From Tetragonia tetragonoides (lineage: Eukaryota; Streptophyta; Magnoliopsida; Caryophyllales; Aizoaceae), in assembly GCA_038025085.1 (NCBI GenBank), contig CM076149.1, forward strand, positions 42,249,001-42,313,000: a stretch of DNA of 64,000 nucleotides, written 5' to 3'. Position 1 is the stretch's first letter. Each line of letters begins with the position of its first letter. A program made the position numbers and the translations under genes. Positions 11,640 through 24,938 of the stretch are shown piece by piece. The notes under the pieces were generated by a model. It saw nothing but the letters and a program-made list of their open reading frames with translations, did not search any database and was not told the origin of the DNA.

Positions 11640-12000
11640 CTGGGTTGCAAACTTAAGAGCGTGCCTACGCCACAGCTCGTTATCCTCAAGAGCCAGGGCG
11701 GTGATTGTGTCTGGACCACCCAGATGTAGCAGAAGAAATTAGGAGCCGGCAATGCTATGGCGGCCACAGAAAGGCGTGACAGCCGGAGCCATTATTGTCC
11801 GACAACTCAGCTGGCGGAGACGCTAACTCAAGTTGGCGGAGGCGCAAAGTCTTAGCGGACGGAAGTACAGAGTCTTAAGTGCCTCTCAACTTGTGGAGTT
11901 GGAAGCCGAACTAGCGGAGCTACGGGCTTGCGGACAGGTTAGAAGAGCTACCAGGCGATCGAGCTAGCTAGCGACTCCTACTGGTCGACCGGGAGAAGTA
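11640..12000. repeat. GC-rich island I with CTAGCGGA-type words
   Basis: Within AT-rich flanks this block has repeated words such as ctggcggag, ttggcggagg, cttagcggacgg and actagcggagct. Plus-strand translation in places gives short leucine/alanine/glutamate heptads (VELEAELAELRA). It is the most diverged of three such islands. No gene family was recognised. Confidence 0.5.
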
Positions 12001-12479
12001 TGAATTCTACTCAAATATACTAGTATCAGAGGATTATCAAACATAACTCTACATGGAAATGGATTACATAAGGCTTCAATTCTTCACTAAGGTTTAACAC
12101 TTCATAATTGGACCTTTTGCTTCTTAATTTCCTGTATGAGACAAGGTGATTACTTACCTAAAGAATTAAAGAGACAATAAAGGCACAAAAAGTTGCGGGC
12201 TTTAGTGAATATTGAAGTTTATACGTATTCAGATTTGGTGGTGCGACAGACTAAAATTGTGAGGCCCTCGTCCGCCAACCAAAATAAAAGAAAATAAAAG
12301 AAAATAAAAATAAATAAATAAATAAACAATAAAATCAAGAATGATAAGAATGTCAAAAAACAAACCCAAAAATCCAGAGTGGGCCTAGAAGAATCCAACA
12401 ATCAGCATAGCAACAACCAAGATCTATATTTTCTCTTCCCTGAAGTTCCATTTGGACACTCTACAAAGTTCCACAATTA

Positions 12480-12840
12480 GACTGCTGGCAAAACGGAGAT
12501 AACGGAGGGGGTGCATCTGGCTTAGCGGAGACAAGAGCCTTCGAATCGTGTATACCTCGAGCTAGCGGACGAGCTTAAAGAGTTAGCGGGCCAGCTAACG
12601 GCGAAGTGGAGTTAGCGGACGAGCTAATAAAACTAGCGGACGAGCAAGCAAAACTAGCGGACGAGCTAGCAGTTCAATGAAGCTAGCGGATGAGCCATCG
12701 GCTCAACGGAGCTTGCGGATGCATTACTAGATGAGCTAGCGAAGCTAAAGGACGAGCTAACGGCCAATCAAAGTTCTCAGACGAGCGGTCGGACGAGCTA
12801 GCGGCCAATCAAGGTTCTCAGACGATCTAGCGGCCATTTC
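12480..12840. repeat. GC-rich island II: tandem repeat of about 20-24 bp with core CTAGCGGACGAG
   Basis: The core (c/g)TAGCGGACGAGC recurs at about 12561, 12611, 12632, 12653, 12681 (as ggatgag) and 12792. On the plus strand the units read LADEL.K/LADEQAK/LADELA, a coiled-coil-like heptad, but stops (tag, tga) break the frame. Two copies of 'cggccaatcaa(a/g)gttctcagacga' occur at about 12750-12830. It may be a minisatellite or a decayed repeat-containing ORF. Confidence 0.6.
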
Positions 12841-13104
12841 ATCAAACAACTGTCAAAAACTAAATATACTCCTACTAGGCCAATGAGTTATAAGCTGAAC
12901 CAATTGAACAAATAGAAAGAAAAAGGAATACAGATGATACATGACAATTAAAATGCTAAGACGTGTTCGTTAAAAGGAAGGTGCTCTAAAGGAATTTTTA
13001 CAGCAACAAGAAGCTATAAGATCCCTCAAGTAAAGACAAAATTCAATAAGCTAAGTCAAGTATAATAAACAAATACTTATAAAAATAGAATATATGACTA
13101 GCAA

Positions 13105-13148
13105 AAAAAAAAAAAAAAAAAAAGAATAATAATAATAATAATAATAAA
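13105..13148. repeat. A-run followed by (AAT)n microsatellite
   Basis: About 19 A residues are followed by aat/ata trinucleotides, between GC-rich islands II and III. The rest of 12840-13185 is AT-rich with no feature. Confidence 0.85.
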
Positions 13149-13189
13149 AGTAGAATATATAAAGTAAAAATGCCACATATTAGAGGCTT

Positions 13190-13500
13190 TAGTGGTCGAG
13201 CCGGTAAGGCACCTCGAGCAAATCAGGCTGGCAAACGAGTGACCAGTGGACGGAGCTAACCGAAGCTTTCGGAGCTAACAGATAAAATGGCAGAACTAGC
13301 GGACGAGCTAGCGGTTCAACAGCTAGCAGCCGAGCCAGCGGCACAACAGAGCTTGCGGATGCACCACCAAACGGACCAGACGAGAGGTCCAATCTGCGAT
13401 CTCTTTGGCACAACAGAAGAGGACCAAAAATGTTAGCGGCCGCAAACGTTGACTAAGTTAACAGACGATCGGAAGATTTGAGTGAGCTAGCGGAGATGCG
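13190..13500. repeat. GC-rich island III with the same CTAGCGGACGAG unit
   Basis: It contains gaactagcggacgagctagcgg near 13295 and related words (agctagcagccgagccagcgg, gagctagcggagatg). The phrase 'agagcttgcggatgca' is shared with island II ('ggagcttgcggatgca'). Plus-strand frames give ELADELAVQQLAAEPAAQQ. From 13500 to 14446 no gene was recognised, apart from what may be the 3' UTR of the PLD-like gene near its end. Confidence 0.55.
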
Positions 13501-14446
13501 CCGGGATGAACATACTCAACAAGATTTTAGTTCCCAGCCGAAAGCCACCATTTCCTCTAAAAATCAATAATGGCATCACGAAAAAGTATTTTCAGAAGGA
13601 GAAAATTGAGGAAGGGAAGGACCAGACCATCAATTTCATAGCAAGAAAGGGTTCAGTGCATGAGGTAAAGAGAGAAGGAAGAAAATATTGACAACGTAGC
13701 TGGCATATTTTAATTTCTACACAAACTTATCTTCGGCTACATTCTCAGTCATGATAATGGTCACTAGGATGTCGTCAACAGTGGAGAAGGGTTGCAAGAG
13801 GAGGCATTGGGCATTTTTGGACTTTATCTCATTATCTTCAGTTTTCTTCTCATATTTTGTTTAAACTTGTGACTTCATCAATATCACAGAAATTTACTAA
13901 TGAGTTGCCAAACAAAGAAACATATCATTAAAAGGCATGATATTTGCTTTGCCCATGATGATTATCAGAAGCCACCCTTAAAACTTGAACTATGAACAAA
14001 TGGATGCTACATCCCAAAGTCTTTGGATTCCCGTCTGCAAGTACTCCAAGAATCAAACAAAGATGTTTCTGCAATTGCCTTCTTAACCTAACTTATTAGG
14101 TTAAGCTACATGTAGGAGAAACCAGAAACTATAACTTGATCAGCAGATTCAATCTGTCTCCTAAATTTCTGCCCAAAAAGTAAGTAAATCTCTAAATGCA
14201 ACATGATAAACCTAAATAATCAAAAATATTCCTCAGGTATAATATTCAAAGGCCACTGATTTACCATGACGACCCCAAATCCACAATAAACAAAAGAACT
14301 AAGCATAAAAGCAATGGTTTTCTAGTGCAAAAACACAATCAACCAGATCTAATAGGGAATTGATAGAATAGCGTACAATTTGTATGTTGAGACTCTGAAC
14401 ATTTGCCCACATCTCTTCCATTTGCTACCTCCAACTAATACAGACA

Positions 14447-17400
14447 TCAGCTTGAATAAGGCTGACCTCCTTGCTGGGGTTCAACTGGAACAGCATATGG
14501 AGAATTCCAATCTGCATCGAATATTTGTTGAAGTTGGGAAACAATGGCAGGCTCATATGTGCCAAAGCTAACCCCAGCTGTTGTGTAGAAATAGTCCCAT
14601 ATGAGATTGCTTGTCCCTATGTGGGCTCTCGCATCACTGACTGCGTATTTCCCGTGGTTCACCCTCGTATAACCAGGGTACAGATTCTCTGTTCTATTCC
14701 CATTGCTAAGGGCCGGCCCTGTCGAGTTATAACCAGGCACCTCGTAATATCTGATTTCCACTTTGCCTGAGCAGTGGTTATAGGTTGATGAATGGCACAA
14801 GACATTAGTGTATAGTAGAGACTTCAAATAATCATCTGTGCTATTGATGAAATGTGCCCAGCGCGCCACTAAGAGCTTGACCGTTGCTTTCTTCGAGAAG
14901 ACAACCTTTATGAGATGATACAAGCAAATTATTTACATACATCAACATACAGGCTAGTTAAATAAAGCATAAGGAAAAGTTATGTGTGCATGAGTTTCGA
15001 ATGGAGAAAGAATAATACTCAGAAGCTAGCACCTATAAAAACACCTTCAAGTTGCCATGATTTTGAATCTATTCTAACTAGAGTTCATATTTATTTCAAT
15101 TAAAAAAACCCATAATGTATGAGTCCTAAAATAGACAAAAGAAAAAACAAATTATTTAGCCTTTTGTATATTAGGAGTCCAAATAAAATCGATAGACGAG
15201 GACTCGGGCCCTCCAACTTCGGAGGGAATTGCTTTGGACATTGAAGAACCCTGGTAGGGTGATACATTATAACCCCCCCTCAATTCACCCATGAATAATA
15301 GTCCACACTCATTCATGCTTAGAAGGGAGATCCTAATGTCAAAATATAAAGCTCAAAGATTTGGAAGTCCAATTCACCATTACAAGAACATACCTCTGAA
15401 ATGGCAGAAGAAAGGGAAGACCAGTAAACTGTTTCCTTTGCATATTGGGACTGACCAAGCCAATCCATTGTACTAATCCTGACAATGGCTCCAGTTCCGA
15501 CAGACTTTATTGTATCCACCCATGCTTGTTCATCTGTCTGGAACTTGCGAAAAGAGAGCTGTACGAGATAAAACATGTCTGATGAAATGAAGAACCAAAT
15601 GAACATGCTAGCTTAATACAAGGGAAAAAGCATTAGAATACAGAAGAAACTATGCTGGACAGTGGGGGGGGGGGGGGGAGGATAAGAACATTAAGAAACT
15701 ATCTTGGGCCCTTTGGAGATGAAAAGCAGTTCATATTTCAAAAACAAAATAAGAAATGCAGTTCTAGTTTGTCCCAGCTTCCATTAATTTCCATTTGCGT
15801 AATAAAATGTTTCATATAGTACCATCCATTGCGGTTCTGCAGATTACTCTAATAGTGCGTATTTTTTTTTAGATAAAGTCTAATAGTGCGTATTAATATT
15901 GGATAACCATGATGATGTACTCGAGCACTAAAGCATCCTAATAGGTTCAAGGAGAGACTGAGTATACAAAGAATGCCATACCACTGCCCAGTGCCTCTTA
16001 TCAGGCTCCCACATACTGCAGTGTATGAGGGGCAGAAACAACTTTATGGAGAGAGGTGAAAGATAGTGTTACTACAAAAAGATATTTGCAAATGGAAAGC
16101 ATTTATCATATACTATCTCACAACAAATCAGTAGCAGAACGTAGTCTGTTGTGATTGTTTCCATTATAATCTCAAGGCTGAAATTTTACTACTCAGTTGT
16201 CTTTTAACTCTGTTGAATATGGAAGTAGGATATTAGCAATAGGCAATCCATTACCTGTTTTTGGAGGACTACTGAACTGATACTGTCCAAAGCAAGGCGG
16301 GTGCCTATCCACTTATCAATCAGCTATCAAACTTCAGTAAATTAGCAATCAAAATACTTCTTGGAAAAAAATTAAAATCATCACCCCTCTTGCCCTGGAA
16401 TACAATAAATAAATTAACAAGATGAAATAAAAATTCTTCCTTTAATTAGCAAGAAATTCTATGTGTCTGAATCTTATGTTTGAATTCAGCTTAACAAGTC
16501 CATAAATGTTGATTGTACTCCACATTAGCACGGTAAAACAAAACACAAAAAATAAAAGACAGATCGATGTACTACATCTTTGAGAGTGTTGCAAAAGTAC
16601 TCAGAGCACGTCAATAAATGACAGACTTTCAAGCTCATTCAATTACCTCAGGAGGGGCAAATGAGAGATAGCTGGAGGAATCTGACGAAGTTGAAGTATT
16701 GTTGTATCCAGGAGTATCAAGGTGTACATGAAACATAGAAGGATCTGACAGCATAGGGTAGCCAGACACATGTTCAACCTCCACATAGCGAGGAAGAGGT
16801 GATCTGCAACATCATCACATTTCAATGTTAACAAATACTGCTGCTGAGAGAGGCAGCAATATAATTTAAAGGTAAATTTTGTGTGGCAGCCAGACTACTT
16901 GAATAGGGAATCGTGCCAATTTAGAACAAACAATACATAATTTTGCATTTCAACAGAAAATTTGTGCACTATATAGTAACAGATTTGTGTCACCGTACTT
17001 GCATCTTTCCTTTCGAGGAACAAAATGTGACCAACAAGGAACTGTTCTATTAATTTGCCATTGGTGATCCCATGCTGTCGTTGTATATTCTGAAGCATTC
17101 AGTGATGCGAGTTCCCACAAGTTGTTATAGTAGACCTCAACCATCTCAGCAATTTTTGGGCAATCAGCAAGATAGATGCCAGCTTCTTTCACCTAATGGG
17201 ATTTGAAAGTATTGACAAGTTTAAGCGCAATATACAAAGGGCGGGAACAATATCCGACGGAAACCACAATTTAGAAAAGCTTCAACTGTCCAAAGTTCAA
17301 ACATTGTGATGCTCTTGAACGTATACCTGAGTGAGAGATTTCCAATCATTATTGGCCGAACCAATGTACACATCTTTGCGGTCTGATATCCAAACTTTAG

Positions 17401-18618
17401 CATGGAGTATGCCAGATCCCCACCACTGTCCGAGTAATAATGTAACATTATTGACATTTGGTCTTCCTAATGCAAGGTTGGATGGCTCTTTCGTATAATC
17501 AGGATATACACCAGAGTGCTGCAAAAGCCTATGATAGATTGAATCGTGCAAGGTAAACCCAGCAGTGAGTTTAACAAGCAAGTACATTGGCATATACTAC
17601 AAAAACAAACCAAACCATATTGAAACTAATATATGAGTACCTGACTTTGACCTCACGGTCTGCAGCATCTTCAATAGCTTTATACACATTGAAACCTTCT
17701 TGGGCACCAAATTTTTGCATATCCTCTTTCGAGTACCCATAATCACCGGAAAGAGGGTCATCAGGTCCTGCAACCAATTGCCAGTATTGTGCCATGATGT
17801 CCAGCCTCTTAGTTGAATTCCCGGCCAACCACTGGAAAACATCAGCTGACACAGTGCACAAGAACCATGTTAGTGAGGGCCAAAGGAAGTACACAATCTA
17901 GACATGCCCCATATACTTGCAGAAATGACAGGCCAGAAAAGGAGCTCCAGACAGAACAATGACCAACCGATTTCACAAGTTGATGAGGAACTCCTACTAG
18001 CCAAAATACAGTAATCACAAGCAGCAAACTCAGCATAACTAATCAGTAAACCAATCAGATTAGATATAACTAATAACAACCAATCACCAATAGCAATTGG
18101 AAAGCTTATTAATGCTCTAATCTAGTCCAGCTGATCACTTACAAGTTACAAATTAGTCATTAAACTCAATTACAGACAAAGAATACTCCACAGTTGACCA
18201 ATGCAGTGAGCTTAAAATCAAGTACACTACATACTTTTACTAGAAAATTGAGCACACCCAACACAAATACACATTAACTTCAAATGCTCCAACACTCAGA
18301 AAAATGAATTATACTTCTTTTCTTTGTCCTCTATTCTAGTTTTGCCTGTCATCTAAAGAACCTAAAAAAAGGAAGTTACAATAAAACAATACTGGGCAAT
18401 TAGAATGACCCAACATAACTGAACTAAGATTGAAGCAAGTAAACATTACCTGTGGAAAGAACACCAGGAACAAGAGAAAGCTCAGGCATGTCAGTGGGGA
18501 TTGACTGAACCAACCATGCTTTGCACTCATTTTTCTTTGTTGGTGAGGAGAGAGAAAATCTGGGCACCCATAAACAAGTCAAAGCTACTACTAATAAGAT
18601 CAACACTGAAAGTTTCAT
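14447..18618 (-). CDS. PLD3-like phospholipase D family protein (two HKD motifs)
   Basis: There are seven coding exons: 18618-18450, 17845-17641, 17528-17327, 17192-16999, 16803-16647, 15558-15394 and 14905-14447. All have GT/AG borders and compatible phases (total 1551 nt, 516 aa). The start ATG at 18618 gives [15 protein letters not shown], a hydrophobic signal or anchor segment. The first catalytic motif is [18 protein letters not shown] (about residue 167). The second is [17 protein letters not shown] (about residue 448). Both keep the H-x-K-x4-D and G-S/T-x-N residues. N-x-S/T sites such as NST suggest passage through the secretory pathway. The layout matches the PLD3/PLD4-type branch, whose animal members are single-pass endolysosomal proteins with 5' exonuclease activity. 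The role and substrate of the plant members are not settled. It is not one of the C2-domain or PX/PH-type plant PLDs. Confidence 0.9.
16254..16322 (-). other. Possible cassette exon (69 nt) in intron 5 of the PLD3-like gene
   Basis: On the minus strand a TAG acceptor precedes an open 69-nt stretch that ends CAG before GTAATG. It encodes [23 protein letters not shown]. Both neighbouring exon borders are phase 0, so its inclusion would add 23 residues between APPE and LSFRKF without a frame change. The family has no counterpart that I recall at this point, so it may simply be chance. Confidence 0.3.
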
Positions 18619-19880
18619 CTTTGAAAAATCAATCACATACCCACTTAAAAGTGATGTGTTTTCTTTTCTGGGTTACTCTTAGAATAGCAAGAAACTGAGT
18701 TGAGAGCTCTGAAACTGAGAAGTCAAAGATCTTAGAAATAAAAAAAAAAATAAAAAATAAATAAAAAAAAATTGGGATATTATTTTGAAATTTGACGGCG
18801 TGAAATGCGCATGAAATCTGAATCTACAAGCTACAGGGACATTAATTGACTTACCGTTGATAATTTCACCGAAAATAACCTCGCTTTCCATGGTTTTCAA
18901 TTCCGGTTTGTATGCCCATGGTGGTTTGTTTTGTTCTTGCTCCCAAATCTCTCAAAAGTGAAACACTGTCTTTTTCTTCTTCTTTTTGTTATGTTGACTA
19001 ATCTCGGCTTATTATGATTAATGGGTAACTAGAAATTTTTGGTAATGTAACAGTTTAACACAAGTTTAGTCTAACCCATTTGTCATATCATCATTTGGCT
19101 AAGATTATTGTATAAAATATGAAAGGTTTATAGAAATAATGGTGATCTTTTGTTGAATTGAGCGCGTATTACAATTGTTTATGAGTAGAACGGTAAAATA
19201 AGTTGATTTTTTAACTCCGGATAACTCTATATGTGTCATATCTATTCTGGGCGATAATAATACGTTGTGGAATGAAAATCGTTAAAAAACTATTCATGAA
19301 CAAATTGGATTATTATCTTCCAACTCTTTCAAGGATTGACAAGAGAAAAGGGATTTGTTATCATTTGTTCAATTATAAGTCAATTAGTTTGCTTCTTTGT
19401 CATCGAATTCAGTACACATTCTAGTACTTTCACAAATCGGAATTTGTTTGCATGTTTACGAAGATGCAAACGGTGGATTACCTTGCTACGGAAAAATTGT
19501 TAATAGCTCCAATTGAAGGATGCATGAATGAGTCCTTAATGAGAACCACAATGGAGTTTAATGCAATATTACCGTCACTTGATGTTTCCATGGCACAAGG
19601 CTCAATTGGCTCAGGACATAATTTTGGAAAATAAATAATTACGACAATAATTAACACCAAATTTGGTGGCAATGTAATACAACAACGTACTAGCACATAC
19701 AAAAGAAACTGATTACTACATTTTCTGCACCGACGAACCTGTGTTAGATCACTTCCTGATTGGAGAACATTTAACCCATCAACTACTACAACAAAAGAAA
19801 ACCTACAGCTTTTTACACTTCCAGCTTAACAAGATCTCTTGATATGTCCAGTTCTAACATACCCCAAACCAGCTTCCTCT
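18619..19880. other. Intergenic between the PLD3-like and NPY genes
   Basis: The interval holds the upstream region of the PLD3-like gene (an A/T run at 18738-18772, and a well-formed donor AACG|GTAAGTC near 18855 that could end an untranslated or alternative 5' exon). It also holds the 3' flank of NPY. No other gene was recognised. Confidence 0.5.
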
Positions 19881-22800
19881 CTACGATATGGAATGCCTAC
19901 GGTGTCGTGAAGATGAACCAGATGACTTGGTTTCACCGGGGACTAATGAAGTCGTTGGAGACTGAGAACTCCCACTCGTCTCTGAACTCTTGCTCTCTCC
20001 ATTATTTCCCTTTCCAAGACCCCACAACTTATCAAATATCCTCCTCGATCGAGAAGGTAGCAACTGGGCCCCACTCCGACTGTTTATACTGTTCTTCTTG
20101 GTCATTTTCCCATTTCTCTGCAACTCTTCTTTTTCCTGGATCTTCATTTTGTCCATCTGCTTCCTCAGGGACTTGCAACTTTCCAGAGTTCTTTGATCCC
20201 ATTCTTCTTCTTCGTTTGGTGTCGAAGATGAAGTGTGGTGGGAACTGCTGTTAAGGGCTTGGTTCCCACTAGCTGCTCTAACTTGCTCAAAGTACAGTAC
20301 TTGTACTACGACGCGAAGAGGAAGCCGCTCATTCTGTGCTGCATGCATCGACGCATCCACTGAGAATTTCTTAACACCCATCAGTCCACATATTTGCTTT
20401 TTCTCACCTTTAGTCAAGTCTGGGTGCTCCTATAGACAACAATGCAAGCTTAAGGGCCAGCGTATAACTAAGAAGAAGCCAAAAGGCAAATAAACATTTG
20501 ACAACAACAGATTGCAAGAATACCAATAATAACAAATCGTGCATTCATGCATGTGTTCGTAAATTCTATAAACCCAACATCAGGGATAGATCACAGCTAG
20601 TATGCTTGTGCTGATCCTCTACCCAAAAGAACAAAAAGGCACAGCACATAGATAGTTTGCACTCAATTCGTCCTGAACTACAAGGGATCTTAGATTATAC
20701 ATAAACGAAATGCAAATCATGCTTCTCTTGGTTTCAAATACTGAGTTCCAGAAGGTCAACTTGTACACCATTTTAGTCCTTAACCAATTATCACAGCTGC
20801 TGAACTTCTCGATAATCACTACTCCGTAGATGAATAAAATAGACCAACTATAGTTCGTTCTACTGTTCTCGTATGGCTCAATTGACTAAATTTCACGAGA
20901 AATCTCAATATCTGGGCCGTGAGGCTTGCCATCAAACAAAGCCACATGCTATCAGCAGACAATAATCATGAGATTCTTGCAAAGCATTGTGACTAGTGAA
21001 CAGAGTAACCAAATTGTAAAATACGATATATGATGTGGAAATTTTCAGAAAGCAAAACTCTGCAGACCTAATACTCACGTAATATGTATACAGAGAAATG
21101 ACGAATTATGCTATTCAGTAATCAAGGGGGCTACCTTGAAGTAGATGTCAATAGCCCTGTACAACCCATCGTGGATTGGTCTCGCTAATTCAGGTATCAA
21201 CCTCGATAGTTCAATGAAGGTAGATGGGGGCAGATCCGGATCTGATGCAACTTCTGCGAGATATGCATCAACCAGTCCACCAACATTTAACCAAGGTCCA
21301 CGACCCAAAGCTCTCTCTCCATCGCTCTTTCCATTCTTCTCATAAAAATCTACATCCCAGGTACTCTTTTCCTGCATCACAAATCTTTTCACAATACATT
21401 GCACCAGTTCAACATCATATACAGTAGTTTGGGGAGGCCTTGCTGGGATTAACAGGTCTTTCACAGATGCCTCTTCCAGCTTCAAGCTAATCTTTCTCAC
21501 CAAATCTTCTCTTGTTGAGTCATCTGCCTCAACTAGAACAGCAACTTTTAATAGTTTGAGCAAGAAGCTACAAGAGCAACCTAGTGACTTATCAGATGGC
21601 AAAAGGCATATTATTGTTTCCACCAAGGATTTATTTCTTCGGATATGATCATCAGAAACCAAAGCATCAATAGAATCTGGCAACCATCTGACAGCATAGG
21701 TCCTAAGGGCTTCCCCGATCACAGCCCCATCCATTCTCCCTTTAGATTTTACAGCAATCATAACCCGCTTGTACATACCGATATCTAACTCGCATATATC
21801 TTCAACCCACCAATCTCTTGGGACTGCCTCAAGAGTCTCATGCTCAACAATCTTGTCTGCCATTGCCAACTTCCTATTATATGTGTAAGACCAAGTGATG
21901 TTCGCAGGGTCCACAGAGGTTTTAGATGCAATAGAGTCTATGCATCTCCCAACAATCTTCAGATCTTCAGACCACGGTAACAGAGACTTCGCGGTTTGAA
22001 GGACAATAATTGAATCTTTCCAAGTACGGAAAATACTGGAGTTGAGGAAAACCTCTATCTTGAATACTAGATTTCCTCTATCAACATCCTCAGTCATTCC
22101 AAGGTACTCGGCAGCACAACGTGCAGCAACAACGTTGTGAGCATTAAGAGTGACAATCATCCCATAGCAGAATTTGGCACAAATATCAAATGCCTTTGGC
22201 CCACCAGGAAACCCAAGCAAATCAATTTCATCCGAGTTCTCTTCATCAGCTTTACGTATAAGCTTCTGCAAGCGGCTGCTTTTAGACAGCAGAGGAAACT
22301 GTAGCAACGCATGCAAAAGTCAGATTTATGGAAGAATTAAATGCAGTGGTAAGCTGGAGAAGAAAAGGTAAGAAAGTTATTTCTTTTATTATTTCACTTT
22401 GAGGAAAAGAGAAAGTTTTTGTAATGAGTAGTTTCCCCCTGGGGTGAGGGGGGGTATTAAGTATTAACGCACAGGACAGCTATCAAGGGAATATTTATTA
22501 GAATGCAAACTTGCAAGAGAAAAAGCATCAATCAGGACACAAAAAAGTCATCCTTTCAGCATAAATTAAACCTAATGAGGCCAAGACCTTGCTGCTAGTA
22601 GAAACAATAGGCTTCAATGTCAAAACACAAGACAACCCCATTACAATTTGAGTTTTAGATTATTAACAAAAAGGACAGCAGAAGAGTTAGCTTTTCTGGG
22701 GTTTCTCTTCTGCCAAAAGGCTTCGTTGTCACAGAACACAACAGTAAAATGCTCAGAAGGACCCTTAACCATCCAACAACCTGAAATCAATAACATCTGG

Positions 22801-23033
22801 AAAACTGTAGGCTAACAGACATCACCAGTTAAGACGACAATGCTGCTCATTTGGTTAAGATAGAGGTTATACCTTGTGAAGATAGAATTTCACATCACCT
22901 ACAGTTACAGCAACATCTGTAGCAAGATCAGAAGAGACATATCTGCAATAAAAATGAAACAAAATAGATCAGAACAGAGAGTTTGTTATCCACGGAACCA
23001 GAAACACTAAACAAAGCAAAGTACCGCAAAAAA

Positions 23034-23064
<31 letters not shown>

Positions 23065-24938
23065 TTAAAAAAACATTGTGTAGTCATCTACTGTATCAGT
23101 CTTGAAAATACTTCAATTGCCAAGGAACAACTATTGTTTTCACTATTGGATTAGGAAGAAACATGCTATTAGCAAAGTACTGAATACTTATCTCTAGAAC
23201 CTCAAACAAAGTTAAACATAACATTAAGGTGTTTCTCAAAAAGTTCAGCACATAGCCACTTAATTGACTTATAATCAATGCAGTCATAAATGGAACATTA
23301 AGAACATTATTGGCGTCTTTTCGTCTTCAAAGGTAATTTCCTTTTGGTAAGCTATCCATCCCAGAAAACCAACTACTTGAACAGCTCCACATGCACACAC
23401 AGCAAATGTGTCACATAAATCAGACTACGCCGCATAAAAACTAATGAACCAAATGTGTAAGATTATTGAAACCAGACGCTTCACGAAGGAAGGTGCATAA
23501 TATTTTCCATGGCCCACATATGTAAAAATATGGATAATGCACTTGGTGTTGGTGCAATTGCACCCACCAGTTAACAGGCTAAACTCAAATAACTTAGGAG
23601 GGAGGGGGGACAAAGAAAGCAAAACTGGAGTCTCGAGTTGTTCATGAATTGGCAAGGTCCCAACTCCCAAGGGATTGATTATAGCCTAGGATGAGAACTC
23701 AACCCTCCAACAAGTGTGAAAAGCTGCAAACAATAGTTGAATCCCAAACCCGAAATTTGCTCCCCGCCCCCCCAACCCCAAATGCTCTTCTCAGTCCTTC
23801 CCATTGTGACCTAACACACAGGATTAGTCATCAACTCATTATTATTGACAGTTGCCACATAAAAACTCTTGAGGAACGGGCAAGATAAGGCATGCTTGAT
23901 ACAAAACAACCCAATAATCTCCATAAACTCCTATTAAGTATCATGATTCTGGTCTTTCACTCCCAATTACTTGCAATGACTGAAGGATTTACGACACGGG
24001 AATGACAACTGGACATGGGTCACCCTTCAACCAACAAAGAGAAAAATGTAAGATCTTCAAATGTAGCGAGCCTTGTCCAGTGACGAGCACCCATCCTTTA
24101 CAGTAATACCCAGGTAAGTATGTAACACAAGACATAACTCCCATCACAGAACAGAGCATTTCACTGACATAACCACTTAAATCCCATATTACAAGAATAT
24201 ATAAGAGATTATTGAGTTTCAGGTGAGACACTTCTGACTAATTACAAGATACAAAGAGCTAATACTGTGTGTATCACAAAGGATGTGGGGTAAAAAAATC
24301 CAGCCACATGACAAGACAACCATTATTTTAGGACCACCATCATCTCTCAGGAACACAGTTCAATGGCTGGACCACTTTGGCACTTACCCAATTGAACCAA
24401 TAAACCAGGGCCCCAACACCCACGCCTGGTTGTTCAACCTGACTCTCTCTCCCTTCAATCCTCATCCCCCATACACTTTAGTGCCCAAGTATGTGAAAGA
24501 ACATGAAGAAACAGACATGACAAACATGCACATTTGTTTTTCTGCTGCCTCAGAGAAATCAGGTAATAGAATCTACAACTCCCATCAGTTGCAATATCAT
24601 ATTCTCAACTACTGATGATTTTTTCCCCACAACAAAGGTAAAGTGATTACACTGTGACCACAAAATATTTTCATACCAGAATGAGTTTTCATTGTCAAAC
24701 AAATACTGTAATAGAATGTAGACATAATACTCATATCAGGAAATAAACCAAAGTCCTCTCCACAAATGATATAAACCAAAATAAATGAACATAAATTAAG
24801 TGCATTTCATATTTGCTTGTGTATATTAACCCAAATTAAGAACAATAAAAAAAAAAGGACAAATAAAGAAACTAACCTGATAGAGCTGCCATCAGATTGA
24901 AAAGCATCAGGCTTTGAACCCAGTTTCATAAACTTCAT
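19881..24938 (-). CDS. NPY: NPY-family BTB/POZ-NPH3 protein
   Basis: There are four coding exons: 24938-24877, 22942-22873, 22298-21135 and 20429-19881 (1845 nt, 614 aa), with consistent GT/AG borders. The N-terminus [19 protein letters not shown] is the NPY signature. The BTB domain follows ([38 protein letters not shown]...FCYGM). Then comes the NPH3 domain, from about residue 190 ([18 protein letters not shown]) to the conserved [26 protein letters not shown] and [22 protein letters not shown]. The C-terminus is serine-rich with [13 protein letters not shown] and ends in RHRRHSIS, as in NPY1/3/5 of Arabidopsis. Known members act with PID/AGC kinases at the plasma membrane in auxin-controlled organ formation and gravitropism, and the BTB domain suggests a CUL3 adaptor role. 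Which of NPY1-5 it matches cannot be decided here. The 1.9-kb first intron carries an (AAT)n run near 23035-23062. Confidence 0.93.

Noticed and set aside
18679..18900. Upstream minus-strand frame MKTMESEVIFGEIING as an extra coding exon of the PLD3-like gene
   Set aside because: Although a good donor follows, no acceptor gives an in-frame join that improves the protein; the ATG at 18618 with its hydrophobic leader is sufficient.
19881..20254. Plus-strand frames opposite the last NPY exon
   Set aside because: They are shadows of the serine-rich antisense coding exon.
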